In this document: positions 18,598 through 27,629 of the stretch, in pieces
How the letters are laid out: each line of letters starts with the position of its first letter
Numbering within the stretch: position 1 is the first letter of the stretch
Assembly: GCA_942493235.1 (NCBI GenBank)
Contig: OW818676.1
Location: 930,001 to 994,000, forward strand
Reading direction: 5' to 3'
DNA: 64,000 nucleotides
Source: ENR-C587 sp942493235
GTDB lineage: Bacteria; Bacteroidota; Ignavibacteria; Kapaibacteriales; UBA2268
Notes under the pieces: generated by a model
Told to the model about the DNA's origin: nothing
Databases searched by the model: none
The model's input: only the letters and a program-made list of their open reading frames with translations
Made by a program: the position numbers and the translations under genes

Positions 18598-19644
18598 ATG
18601 GATATACTAAACTTTGAAAATATTATTAGCCTTCTTGAAGAAAGCGGAAATAGTAGTCTTTTATTAGGAAATGGCTTTAGTATTGCATTTAATCCTATAT
18701 TTAATTATAATTCTCTTTTTGAAAAAGCCAAAGAAAAGCTTTCCAATGATTCAGAAAGAGTTCTGAAACTTTTCGAAAAAATTGGCACTACAAATTTTGA
18801 GGCTTGTTTGAAATTATTAGACGATACTCAATGGGTTAACGAAGTATATGGAATTGAAGAAATTGATGAGCTTACCAAAGATAATGAAAGGATTAAGGAA
18901 GTATTAATTGAAGTGATTTCAGAAAATCATTTATCTGATAAGAATTGTTTCATAGGAAATGCGAAAATTAATACTTACAATTTTCTATCAAATTTCCGAA
19001 GTATATTTACATTGAATTATGATCTTTTGCTTTATTGGGTGTTGATTGATAGCATTGAGGATGATTTTGATAAGTTCTGTGATGGATTCGGTATTTGGAA
19101 AATTGGACTTGGTTTTACTGGTAACTATCAAAAAAATAACTATTATTATTTGCATGGAGCACTACATTTATTTCATTATGAAGATGAAGTTTATAAACAA
19201 CGAAAAGCAAAAAATGGAACAATTTTACAGGAAATAAGAAATTCAATCAATTGTCGAAAATATCCTATGATTATTACTGAAGGAAATTGGGAAAAAAAAC
19301 TTGTTCAAATAAAAAACAATTTTTATCTGAATCATTGTTACCAAACTTTTCAACAAATTGAAGGAACCTTGACAATTTTCGGATTTTCAATGAGTGAACA
19401 TGATATGCATATAGTTAATGCTATTAAAGTTAACAAAAAAATTGATAAGATATTTATTAGTATATATGGAAATGAAAATGATTATAATAATATTACTCTT
19501 TTTAATGTAATTAAAAAAGCCAATCTTCAAGACAAAGTAAAATATTTCAACTCAGATACTACAAATATTTGGCAAATCTTACCTTGCAGTCTTCCGAAAG
19601 TTGAAAAACAGCAACTAATTAACAATGATTTAAAACCTTACTAA
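18598..19644 (+). CDS. SIR2-like (DUF4917-like) protein, candidate NAD-consuming effector
   Basis: A 348-residue soluble protein. It has the nucleotide-binding LLLGNGFS (residues 22-28), TLNYD (138-142), YYLHGALH with His186, and IFGFSMSEHD (261-269). This order (glycine-rich loop, NYD, catalytic-type His, then GxS..D) is that of the SIR2-like domains found in NAD-degrading defence proteins and in DUF4917 proteins. The usual sirtuin zinc ribbon is absent, as in defence SIR2 domains. It follows the cyclase-like gene by 11 bp on the same strand, so co-transcription is very likely. The expected role would be NAD+ cleavage when activated by the partner's product; neither activity nor activation is shown by sequence alone. 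Confidence 0.7.
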   Translation: MDILNFENIISLLEESGNSSLLLGNGFSIAFNPIFNYNSLFEKAKEKLSNDSERVLKLFEKIGTTNFEACLKLLDDTQWVNEVYGIEEIDELTKDNERIKEVLIEVISENHLSDKNCFIGNAKINTYNFLSNFRSIFTLNYDLLLYWVLIDSIEDDFDKFCDGFGIWKIGLGFTGNYQKNNYYYLHGALHLFHYEDEVYKQRKAKNGTILQEIRNSINCRKYPMIITEGNWEKKLVQIKNNFYLNHCYQTFQQIEGTLTIFGFSMSEHDMHIVNAIKVNKKIDKIFISIYGNENDYNNITLFNVIKKANLQDKVKYFNSDTTNIWQILPCSLPKVEKQQLINNDLKPY

Positions 19645-19695
19645 GATAAAGAACATTCATTTAGCTATTTTACATATTTAATCTAATCCAATCCC

Positions 19696-21165
19696 TTATC
19701 TTACTTTTTCTAATGCCCAATCAAATACTTGAAGATATTTATCAGCCGTAACGGTAGATGAAAATTCATAACTCATTGCATTTTTACGGACTAAGTCCCA
19801 GTGTTGCTTGCTGTTATAGATTTGTAATGCACGAGTAAGGGCGAACTCCATATCTTCAGAATTATAATTGATAAACAGAAATCCGTTACCTTTTTTATAT
19901 CTTGGTACAAATTCATAGACAGTATCGGCAAGCCCTCCTGTAGAACGCACTATCGGAATAGTGCCGTATTTAAGGGCATACATCTGAGTAAGTCCGCAAG
20001 GCTCGAAACGAGACGGTAGCATCAGAAAGTCTGATGCAGCAATTAGTTTATGAGCCAGAACGTTGTCATAGCCGATATATACAGAAATCCTATTCGGGTA
20101 TTTCCAAGCCAAATAATTAAAGTATTCGACATATCTCTGCTCGCCTGAGCCAACTAATGCAAATCTGAATTCCGAATTAAACAGATGATATTCTAATTTA
20201 TTCATCAATAAATCAATACCTTTCTGCTCTGCCAAACGCGAGACCATTCCAATTAGAGGCATTTCAGTATTTTCTTCGCCGTTAATACCTGCTTCTTTGA
20301 GGAATTTTAATTTATTTATTGTTTTGAGATTCAAATTATCGGAGTCATATTTCTGATAAATCAGTTCATCGGTTGAAGGGTTCCATTCGTCATAATGCAC
20401 ACCGTTTAGAATTCCGATTAAGTCTCCGCCTTTTTGCGTTAAAATTTCCTGCATACCTTCGCCGTAATAGTCCCATCTAATTTCTTTGGAATATGTCTGG
20501 CTGACGGTTGTGATTTTATCTGCGAACATAATACCGGCTTTCATAGCATTAACCGAGTCATTTTTCTCAAACCAAGAGCCTTTGAAAAATGCACCCATTC
20601 CGTAACCGGCGAATTCCAAAGCTCGTTCGGGATTGAACCAGCCCTGATAAGCAAGATTATGGATAGTATAGACTCCGGCTGTGCGGCTAAAACGTGGGTC
20701 ATCATGATAATGGGTTTTCAGAAATGGCATAGCAAAAGCAGTATGGAAATCATGAGCATGGATAATATCCGGATAGAAGTCAATAGCTTTAGCTGCCTCA
20801 AAAATCGCACGAGAGAAAAAAATAAAACGGCGGTCATTATCCAAATATTCATTCGGATAGCCATATATCCCATCTCTATAAAAATAATCATTGTTTTCAA
20901 TCAGATACACAGGTATATCAGTTCCGGGAAGACTGCCTTTCCAAAGTCTGGCATATTCAGTCCAGTGAGAAATCGGCACATAAAGAACTAAATCGGTCGG
21001 AACAAATTTATATTTCTCAACATCAATAGTTGAATATTTCGGCATAATAATAATAGGATTATGTCCGCTTTTTTTCCATTCCATAGGCAATACTGCCGCT
21101 ACATCGGCTAATCCGCCTGCTTTTGCTAATGGAGTAACTTCTGCTGCTGCCAATAATATATTCAT
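19696..21165 (-). CDS. glgA: Glycogen/starch synthase (ADP-glucose type)
   Basis: A 489-residue GT5 glycosyltransferase that extends alpha-1,4-glucan from ADP-glucose. The N-terminal substrate motif KAGGLADV (Lys15) is intact. The C-terminal half carries GMVSRLAEQKGIDLL and the nucleotide-sugar site SRFEPCGLTQMYALKYGTIP with STGGLADTV. The length is normal. It converges with the SIR2-like gene (51-bp gap, no clear terminator). No other glycogen genes lie in the window. Confidence 0.95.
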   Translation of the reverse strand: MNILLAAAEVTPLAKAGGLADVAAVLPMEWKKSGHNPIIIMPKYSTIDVEKYKFVPTDLVLYVPISHWTEYARLWKGSLPGTDIPVYLIENNDYFYRDGIYGYPNEYLDNDRRFIFFSRAIFEAAKAIDFYPDIIHAHDFHTAFAMPFLKTHYHDDPRFSRTAGVYTIHNLAYQGWFNPERALEFAGYGMGAFFKGSWFEKNDSVNAMKAGIMFADKITTVSQTYSKEIRWDYYGEGMQEILTQKGGDLIGILNGVHYDEWNPSTDELIYQKYDSDNLNLKTINKLKFLKEAGINGEENTEMPLIGMVSRLAEQKGIDLLMNKLEYHLFNSEFRFALVGSGEQRYVEYFNYLAWKYPNRISVYIGYDNVLAHKLIAASDFLMLPSRFEPCGLTQMYALKYGTIPIVRSTGGLADTVYEFVPRYKKGNGFLFINYNSEDMEFALTRALQIYNSKQHWDLVRKNAMSYEFSSTVTADKYLQVFDWALEKVR

Positions 21166-21865
21166 AGTTCTCTCAAGTTCTTTCCAAAATATTTAAAACG
21201 TAATACGAAATAAAGTATTATATACAGAAAAAATCGTACCAAGCATTTGATTAAACCGGAATTATTAATTAATTGATTAGAATTTCGTTCAATTCAAGGT
21301 ATCACATTCTTATAATGCTAATGAAATAAGCTTTTTCGAGAGTATTAATATCAAATAAATTGTTGCCTAACATACGGATAAGCGTCAGCCAGTATTACCG
21401 AAAAATGAATTATTTCACTACATTCAAGAGGCTGTCTAAAATTTGTCATTCTGAACGAAGTGAAGAATCCAGATAAAGATAACTTGTTGATAATTCTGGA
21501 TTCTTCGTTACACTCAGAATGAGGATTTGGCAATACTATTAATTTTAGACAACATAAAACAAGTGCCGAGAGAAATTGTAATTATTAGTAAAACACTTAT
21601 CTAATGATTTTTACACTGCCTTTAAAGCATGATTTTGAATATGTGTGCGATATTTACAATTGATTTTGATATTTATACAGTCTGTTTAGTTGCCCAGACG
21701 AAGATATTTGATATGTACTAATCCACAGAGTAATTGATATTAGAAATTGTGATAGCATTGATACTGCTAAGCTAAAAAAAAATCTAAAATATATTATGCT
21801 TTTAAAAAAAATATTCTTAATTTTAAAGTTTGTAATTAGTTAATATTATGGAGATATATATAAAA
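21166..21865. repeat. 700-bp spacer with a family-B inverted-repeat element
   Basis: A family-B copy fills about 21427-21553: GAGGCTGTCTAAAATTTGTC at the left, the GTCATTCTGAACGAAG/CTTCGTTACACTCAGAATGA arms inside, and AATTTTAGACAAC at the right. A piece of a family-C arm (TTTTTACACTGCC near 21608, and TGTACTAATCC near 21714) follows. The rest is AT-rich, and no gene is seen. The promoters of glgA (left end) and the CoA-transferase (right end) must lie here. Confidence 0.7.
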
Positions 21866-23059
21866 ATGAAATTATTAGATGGTATTAGAGTTTTAGACCT
21901 TACAAATGTATTATCCGGTCCCTTTTCTACTTTGCACTTGGCATGGCTGGGAGCAGAAGTAATTAAAATAGAGAATCCCAAAGATGGCGATTTAGCGCGT
22001 AAATTAGGATGCGTTCCTGAGTATAACAAAAAGCTGATGGGTACAAGTTTTCTTGCTCAGAATGCAAATAAGAAATCCGTTACGTTAAATTTGAAAGATG
22101 AAAAAGCGAAAGAAGTATTTAGAAAATTGGTTGCTACGGCTGATGTAATAGTAGAGAATTTCCGTCCCGGAGTAATGGACAGATTGAAATTGGGATATGA
22201 TGCTCTAAAAGCTATTAATCCCAAAATCGTATATTGTGCAATTTCGGGATTTGGTCAGACCGGACCTGATGCATTCAAGCCTGCTTATGACCAAATAATT
22301 CAAGGATTAAGCGGAGTAATGGCAATCAATGGAGATGAAAGATTAAATCCATTAAGAGCCGGTTTTCCGCTATGCGACACAGTAGGTGGTCTCAATGCGG
22401 CTTTTGCAATTATGTCTGCCCTATATTATAGAGAGAAATCCGGCGAAGGTCAGTTTATTGATATTTCGCTATTAGATTCGATTATGCCGCTTATGGGTTG
22501 GGTAGCCGCAAATTTAATGATTGGCGGGCAGCAGCCTCAATTGCTTGGTAACGATAATTTTACCGCTGCTCCGTCGGGTACATTTAAAACTAAAAATGGC
22601 CATATCAATATTGCCGCAAATAAACAAGAGCAATGGGAAGCTGTCTGCGATGCTCTCGGAATTCCCGAACTAAAAGAAGATTCAAGATTTAAAGAACGCG
22701 ACACACGTAAGGCAAATAGATTTGAACTAACGCCAATTTTAGAAGCGAAATTATCACAAAAAGAAACTTCGTATTGGTCAGAAATATTAAATAAAGCAGG
22801 AGTACCTTCGGGCGAAATATTAACTCTCGAAGATGCCTTGAAAGCTCCTCAAGTTGAATACCGCAATACATTTAATACTGTAAACGTTGAAGGCATAGGC
22901 GATATGAAATTATTCAATATGACTGCAAAATTTGAGAAGACTCCCGGCGTAGTCGATACTCCGCCCCCGACTTTGTCTCAACATACTTCTGAAATTTTAA
23001 GCCAAATCGGTTATACCGAAGATGAACTTAAACAATTAAAAGAAGAAGGCGTAATATAA
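21866..23059 (+). CDS. CaiB/BaiF family (type III) CoA-transferase
   Basis: A 397-residue enzyme that moves CoA between carboxylic acids. It has the family N-terminus LDGIRVLDLTNVLSGPFSTLHLAWLGAEVIKIENP, the catalytic-type Asp in the AYDQIIQGLSGVMAINGD region, and the DISLLDS stretch typical of type III CoA-transferases. The length is usual. The exact acid substrate (oxalate, mesaconate, carnitine, bile acid and others) cannot be deduced. Another ATG lies six codons upstream; the internal one gives the standard family start. It is monocistronic with a terminator downstream. Confidence 0.88.
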   Translation: MKLLDGIRVLDLTNVLSGPFSTLHLAWLGAEVIKIENPKDGDLARKLGCVPEYNKKLMGTSFLAQNANKKSVTLNLKDEKAKEVFRKLVATADVIVENFRPGVMDRLKLGYDALKAINPKIVYCAISGFGQTGPDAFKPAYDQIIQGLSGVMAINGDERLNPLRAGFPLCDTVGGLNAAFAIMSALYYREKSGEGQFIDISLLDSIMPLMGWVAANLMIGGQQPQLLGNDNFTAAPSGTFKTKNGHINIAANKQEQWEAVCDALGIPELKEDSRFKERDTRKANRFELTPILEAKLSQKETSYWSEILNKAGVPSGEILTLEDALKAPQVEYRNTFNTVNVEGIGDMKLFNMTAKFEKTPGVVDTPPPTLSQHTSEILSQIGYTEDELKQLKEEGVI

Positions 23060-23076
23060 TATTTTGAAATTGTTCG

Positions 23077-23141
23077 CAAAACTTCCTTATATTTAATCAG
23101 AAATTATTATTGATTTCCGAGCTAAATAAGGAAGTTTTTTT
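23077..23141 (+). terminator. Terminator after the CoA-transferase
   Basis: AAAACTTCCTTAT and ATAAGGAAGTTTTTTT form a 13-bp stem across a loop of about 35 nt, ending in a T-run. Confidence 0.7.
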
Positions 23142-23397
23142 ATAAGAAAAAAAATTGTAAATTGCATATCTAATTAATTAATATTGAATAGTTTTGATGA
23201 AGAAATTTCAAATTATTTGAAAATTTAAAAATCCTATGATAAATAATCTAACAATAGAAGAATTAAAAAAATGAAAAAAGTCATTCTGAATGCAGTGAAT
23301 AATCCATTATATAGTTACAGAAGACTGGATTTTTCGCTTCGCTCAAAATAACAAAATTTCGAACTTATTCAACCGGTTGTTAAATATCATTCTGCTA
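23142..23397. repeat. Spacer with a decayed family-B fragment
   Basis: At about 23278-23350 GTCATTCTGAATGCAGTGAATAATCC and CTGGATTTTTCGCTTCGCTCAAAATAAC are recognisable as degenerate arms of the family-B inverted-repeat element. Otherwise the spacer is AT-rich with nothing recognisable. Confidence 0.5.
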
Positions 23398-24672
23398 CTA
23401 AAAGAACTTTTTCGACTTTTTGAATTCATCTCTCATTAATTCCGTTTCTTCGGTTAGTAGTTCTTTATTTCTACGCTGCTTAACAATTTCAGCTACTTGA
23501 ATTGATTTCTCAATATCATAAATTGCCGCATTGGGCTGTCCGCCAAATGAAAATGAAGGAACAAATTTCGGCGGGAATCCGTCGCAGACAATACTTGAGC
23601 ATATACCAATAACTGTACCGGTAGTAAACATAGTATTTATAGCGGATTTGGTGTGGTCGCCACAGAGCAATCCGAGGAATTTCTTACGGGTATTGATTTT
23701 ATTATACTCGATTTGAACTGAAATTTCGCTGTAAGTATTTTTCAAATCGGAATTATTTGTGCCGGCACCGAGATTGACCCACTCAGAGATAAAAGAATGC
23801 CCGAGAAAGCCATCGTGCTGCTTATTAGAGAAATTCTGAAATATTGTGTTTTCTATTTCACCGCCAATTTTACAATACTCCCCGATTGTAGATTTTTCAT
23901 AAAGTTTAGTTCCGATTTTTAGAATTGAATTGTTGCCGATATAGCAGGGACCGACTATTACAGAATTAGCCATAATTACTGCATTATCATCAATGATAAT
24001 AGTGCCTTCCGTAGAATTTAAAAATACACCGGGCTCAATTTTAACATTCTCTCCAATAAATACATTTGACGAATCCGAGCAATAAACTCCATAATAGCTG
24101 ATAGATTTAAAGCTTTTATAATTGAGAAAATAATTTCTGTCCTGCTCTATAGATTTTCCGTTCAAATAAATAGCATCCCATAGATAACTTATCAGTTCGG
24201 CTGTTTCGATTTTTACCGATCGGAATATATTTTGGAAATCTTTAAGCATTTTTTGTAAAAAGATTTTGTCGATTTCGCCCGGATTGATTATATCTTCTTT
24301 TACTAAATAGATAGCGTAAGGAACTGAATTTGAACGGAATATCAATGATTTACTTTCAGAGTCCTTAGAAAAATTATCATAAGCCATTTTCATCTCTTCA
24401 ATGGAAGTGAAGTCTGCTAAAAAAGCTGCACTTACTATTAATGTATTCTTTTTAGTAAGTGGCTGGTCACAAATATTTTCTTTTTTTAAGAAATATTCCA
24501 ATTTCTTGGTGTCTCCTTGGAAAATTATATTTGCATCAGGGAATGCTTTTTGATACTTTTCGAATATTCGCAATGCTCCACATCTCAATTCCCATGCCGG
24601 ATGAAGTATCGAAAATGGGTAAAGAAACTGAGAAGCTTCATCTTCAAAAATTAATATCTGCTCTATATTCAT
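23398..24672 (-). CDS. GlmU-like protein: putative sugar-1-phosphate nucleotidyltransferase/acetyltransferase
   Basis: A 424-residue protein resembling the alternative, Bacteroidota-type GlmU family. The N-terminal domain begins ILIFEDEASQFLYPFSILHPAWELRCG, the family's variant of the nucleotidyltransferase start. The C-terminal half (about 205-380) is a left-handed beta-helix of hexapeptide repeats (IGENVKIEPGVFLN, VIMANSVIVGPCYIGNNS, INTMFTTGTVIGICSSI). The probable role is to make UDP-N-acetylglucosamine for cell-wall and surface sugars. Whether both activities are retained cannot be judged. It is monocistronic on the minus strand. Confidence 0.75.
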   Translation of the reverse strand: MNIEQILIFEDEASQFLYPFSILHPAWELRCGALRIFEKYQKAFPDANIIFQGDTKKLEYFLKKENICDQPLTKKNTLIVSAAFLADFTSIEEMKMAYDNFSKDSESKSLIFRSNSVPYAIYLVKEDIINPGEIDKIFLQKMLKDFQNIFRSVKIETAELISYLWDAIYLNGKSIEQDRNYFLNYKSFKSISYYGVYCSDSSNVFIGENVKIEPGVFLNSTEGTIIIDDNAVIMANSVIVGPCYIGNNSILKIGTKLYEKSTIGEYCKIGGEIENTIFQNFSNKQHDGFLGHSFISEWVNLGAGTNNSDLKNTYSEISVQIEYNKINTRKKFLGLLCGDHTKSAINTMFTTGTVIGICSSIVCDGFPPKFVPSFSFGGQPNAAIYDIEKSIQVAEIVKQRRNKELLTEETELMRDEFKKSKKFF

Positions 24673-25228
24673 TTTATTTCCTTTTGATTAACGTATGATA
24701 TTTTTTGCTAATTAAACATATTTTTTGACATTAACTGATGCCTTTAGAGTTTGTGTAAAAATCTTTGGATAGTTCCGTTTTATATAAATTACAATTACTC
24801 TATGCCACTGTTGAGCTTGTCTATAAAGTAGTCATTCTGAACGAAGTGAAGAATATAGATAAAGCTAACTTATTGTTAATTCTGGATTCTTCGTTACACT
24901 CAGAATGACGATTTTGCTATATTATTAATTTTAGACAACCTCAATTCCCAATTACCCAACCCCTCACATTTCTTACAACATCGTTAGATGTTGAATATTG
25001 GTAGAATGAATTTGGGGCTCCCTTTTTCTTTCTTCACTCCTCTTCCAATTTCTCCACTTACAGTCCCAAACACCAAACACCCAGAGGTTGACTCATCAGT
25101 TGCCAGAATGGTTATTCTGCTTTGCTTGAGCAGGTCAGAGTAAGGAGTAAAAATATTGAACATAGCGTTTTCATAGATTATGCCTTTTAGTAATTTGAAA
25201 TTAATAAATTGAAATTAATAATTTGAAA
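24673..25228. repeat. Repeat-rich spacer (families B, C fragment and hairpin unit)
   Basis: A family-C arm fragment (GCCTTTAGAGTTTGTGTAAA near 24741) is followed by a family-B element (about 24815-24943) and a hairpin unit CAACATCGTTAGATGTTG at 24976-24993 with its conserved GAATATTGGTAGAA tail. No gene is seen. Confidence 0.7.
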
Positions 25229-25258
25229 CCTTCGGAAGCAGAAGAATGCTTCCGAAGG
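25229..25258 (-). terminator. Strong hairpin beyond the SPFH gene
   Basis: CCTTCGGAAGCA and TGCTTCCGAAGG make a perfect 12-bp stem with a 6-nt loop, 15 bp past the SPFH stop codon. There is no long T-run in that direction, so it may protect the mRNA end rather than terminate. Confidence 0.55.
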
Positions 25259-25273
25259 GGCAAAGTAGAGCCT

Positions 25274-26020
25274 TTATTTTTTATTTACAAACGGACTTAG
25301 CAAATCGATAGGAAATGGAAAGAGTATAGTTGAATTTTTCTCTGTTGCAATATCGGTAAGTGTCTGTAAAAATCTAAGCTGGACAGAGACTGGGCTGGCT
25401 TCCATCTTCTGAGCGGCTTCGGTCAATTTATAAGATGCCTGAAGTTCGCCTTCCGCATTAATTACCTTAGCACGTCGTTCACGTTCGGCTTCAGCCTGCT
25501 TAGCCATAGCTCGCTGCATTTCAATCGGCAAATCGATTTGTTTAACTTCTACTGAAGAAACTTCTATCCCCCAAGGCTCGGTATGCTTATCGATTACAAT
25601 TCTGAGCTTATCATTGATTTGTTCCTGCTCGGCAAGCAATTGGTCTAAGTCTGACTGACCGATAATACTACGGAAAGTAGTCTGAGCAATCTGATTAGTA
25701 GCATACATATAGTTTTCTACTTCAAGAATAGCTCTTATCGGGTCTTTAACTTTAAAAAATAAAACAGCATCAATTTTAACGGAAATATTATCACGAGTAA
25801 TGATGTCCTGCCTCTGTACGTCGATAGCAAGAGTTCTGAGCGATACTTTAACCATTTTATCGACAAATGGTATAAGAATTATCAGACCGGGACCTTTACA
25901 GCCTATCATTCTGCCAAGCCTAAAAATCACAGCTCTTTCATATTCTCTAAGTATTTTAATCGAAGAGAAAATAATAACTATTACAAAAAAAGCAATTACG
26001 ATATAAATTGAATAATCCAT
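25274..26020 (-). CDS. SPFH/band 7 protein (slipin/stomatin-like)
   Basis: A 248-residue membrane-anchored protein. One N-terminal hydrophobic helix (about 4-25) precedes the band 7 domain: YERAVIFRLGRMIGCKGPGLIILIPFVDKMVKVSLRT, the VDAVLFFKVKDPIRAILEVENY core and AMAKQAEAERERRAKVINAEGE at the helical end, all typical of slipins. Such proteins form membrane microdomain scaffolds or stabilise partner complexes. No nfeD-type partner is adjacent, which is slightly unusual. The open frame extends 93 bp upstream, but the chosen ATG has GGAG five bases before it and gives the normal slipin length. Confidence 0.9.
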   Translation of the reverse strand: MDYSIYIVIAFFVIVIIFSSIKILREYERAVIFRLGRMIGCKGPGLIILIPFVDKMVKVSLRTLAIDVQRQDIITRDNISVKIDAVLFFKVKDPIRAILEVENYMYATNQIAQTTFRSIIGQSDLDQLLAEQEQINDKLRIVIDKHTEPWGIEVSSVEVKQIDLPIEMQRAMAKQAEAERERRAKVINAEGELQASYKLTEAAQKMEASPVSVQLRFLQTLTDIATEKNSTILFPFPIDLLSPFVNKK

Positions 26021-26220
26021 AAAAACTCCATACAATTCTAAAATATTTAGTAAGATTAAATTACAAAAAATTTTATCAATTTCATAATGATATTTGTATA
26101 GTAAGGATTCCACCTCTTAAGAGATGCTGAAATAAGTCGGAAATATCGTCAATTATACCATAGCGAGACATCTAATATAGAGTATCTAATTGATAAGTCC
26201 TATTCAATTAGGAAATACTA

Positions 26221-26976
26221 TTATACAAAAATATCTTCGGGATAAAACACTTTTTTAAGTGTTAAGCCTTGAGGTGGAGCTAATCGGGCAAAGTTTTCGC
26301 GATTTGGATTATTCAATCCGAAAATCAAATCGCTAATAAATAGTCGCCCGCTTGCTGTATCAAGCATAGAGCCAACTAATGCCCGAACCATTCCATAGAC
26401 AAATCTGTCTGCTCTGATAGTTAATTTGAATCTGCCGGGTTCTATTATTTTCCATTTGCATTTTTCAACATTGCAGACATAAGATTTGGTCGAAGTATTC
26501 AATTTTGAAAACGATGTATAGTCATTCTCTCCGATAAAAACTTTAGCGGAAGTAATCAGCTCATCGGTATCTAAAGGATACTTGTAATAAGTAGAAAATC
26601 TATTTAAGAAAACAGTTTCTTTGGTATGGATAAAATATTCATATTCTCTTGCTATTGCATCGTAACGGGCATGAAAATCCTGATTAACAAATTTAGCTTT
26701 TATTATGCGTATGTCTCTGGGCAGCTTAGTATTGAGTGCAATAGCTATTTTATGCTCGGGGATAGGGAAATCATAATCTAATAATATATTGGCTACCTGC
26801 CCCGATGAATGCACTCCTGAGTCTGTCCTACCGGCACCAATCAAAATATACGGGTTGGGCGTTAGCTCATAAAAAGCACGTTGTATTGATTCCTGCACTG
26901 TAGGAGCATTCGGCTGAATCTGCCAGCCACCGAATTGAGTACCATCATATTCTAAAAGTATTGCTAAATTTTTCAT
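26221..26976 (-). CDS. truA: tRNA pseudouridine(38-40) synthase
   Basis: A 251-residue enzyme converting uridines 38-40 in the tRNA anticodon arm to pseudouridine. It contains YDGTQFGGWQIQP at the N-terminus, the catalytic GAGRTDSGVH (Asp52) and, near the C-terminus, RADRFVYGMVRALVGSML, the conserved TruA signature. Length is normal. It is upstream of the SPFH gene on the same strand with a 200-bp gap, so it is probably a separate unit. Confidence 0.95.
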   Translation of the reverse strand: MKNLAILLEYDGTQFGGWQIQPNAPTVQESIQRAFYELTPNPYILIGAGRTDSGVHSSGQVANILLDYDFPIPEHKIAIALNTKLPRDIRIIKAKFVNQDFHARYDAIAREYEYFIHTKETVFLNRFSTYYKYPLDTDELITSAKVFIGENDYTSFSKLNTSTKSYVCNVEKCKWKIIEPGRFKLTIRADRFVYGMVRALVGSMLDTASGRLFISDLIFGLNNPNRENFARLAPPQGLTLKKVFYPEDIFV

Positions 26977-27629
26977 TTTGTATTTATCTTATTAATATTT
27001 GACAAATAATATTATTTCCTTAATGAAACAGGACATATCAATTCTCGCTTGTCCCACGCTTTAACGGCTGTGTAAATCCTCCACATCTTCTGCAAAGAAA
27101 TTGTCCCCAATTATTAATTCTACATCCATTCAAGAGGTTTTCTAAAAAGTTATAAAGTTGCCAAATCGTCATTCTGAGTGTAACGAAGAATCCAGAATTT
27201 TCAATATTTAGCTTTATCTGGATTCTTCATTCCGTTCCTAATGACATAGTTCCAACTATTAATTTCAAAAAAAGAGTCATGTTGAGTTACTGACCACCCG
27301 CTACTCGGCTGGTAAAACAATACAATGACAACTTTGAAACTTCAGTAAATCAACTAAAGCATTGGAAATATAGCGTTTACAAGAACACTCGAAAAAAGTT
27401 GTCATTAACAGAGTAGCGAAACATCCAGTTTTAAATAAATGATTGGATTTTTCTGGATTTTTCACTGCGTTTCTAATGACTTTTTTACGTTATGTCATTA
27501 CCTCTACAATTACAGCACTGCTGTAAAGGTACTTCAGAATGACAACTTATAAGACAGCCTCTTACAAATACTTTGAGAAAAAATCATTAGCATAGGGACA
27601 AACCGCTATGCCTGCATAATACAAAATAT
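26977..27629. repeat. 650-bp spacer with a reversed family-B element and a decayed copy
   Basis: At about 27128-27250 GTCATTCTGAGTGTAACGAAGAATCCAG and CTGGATTCTTCATTCCGTTC are the arms of a reversed family-B element; AAGTTATAAAGTTG is embedded at its left edge. A more decayed arm pair lies at about 27400-27545 (GTCATTAACAGAGTAGCGAAAC and TTTTTCACTGCGTTTCTAATGAC). No gene is seen. Confidence 0.6.

Noticed and set aside
21351..21533. 60-codon open frame reading NPHSECNEESRIINK
   Set aside because: It is the translation of the family-B inverted-repeat element, a common false gene call.
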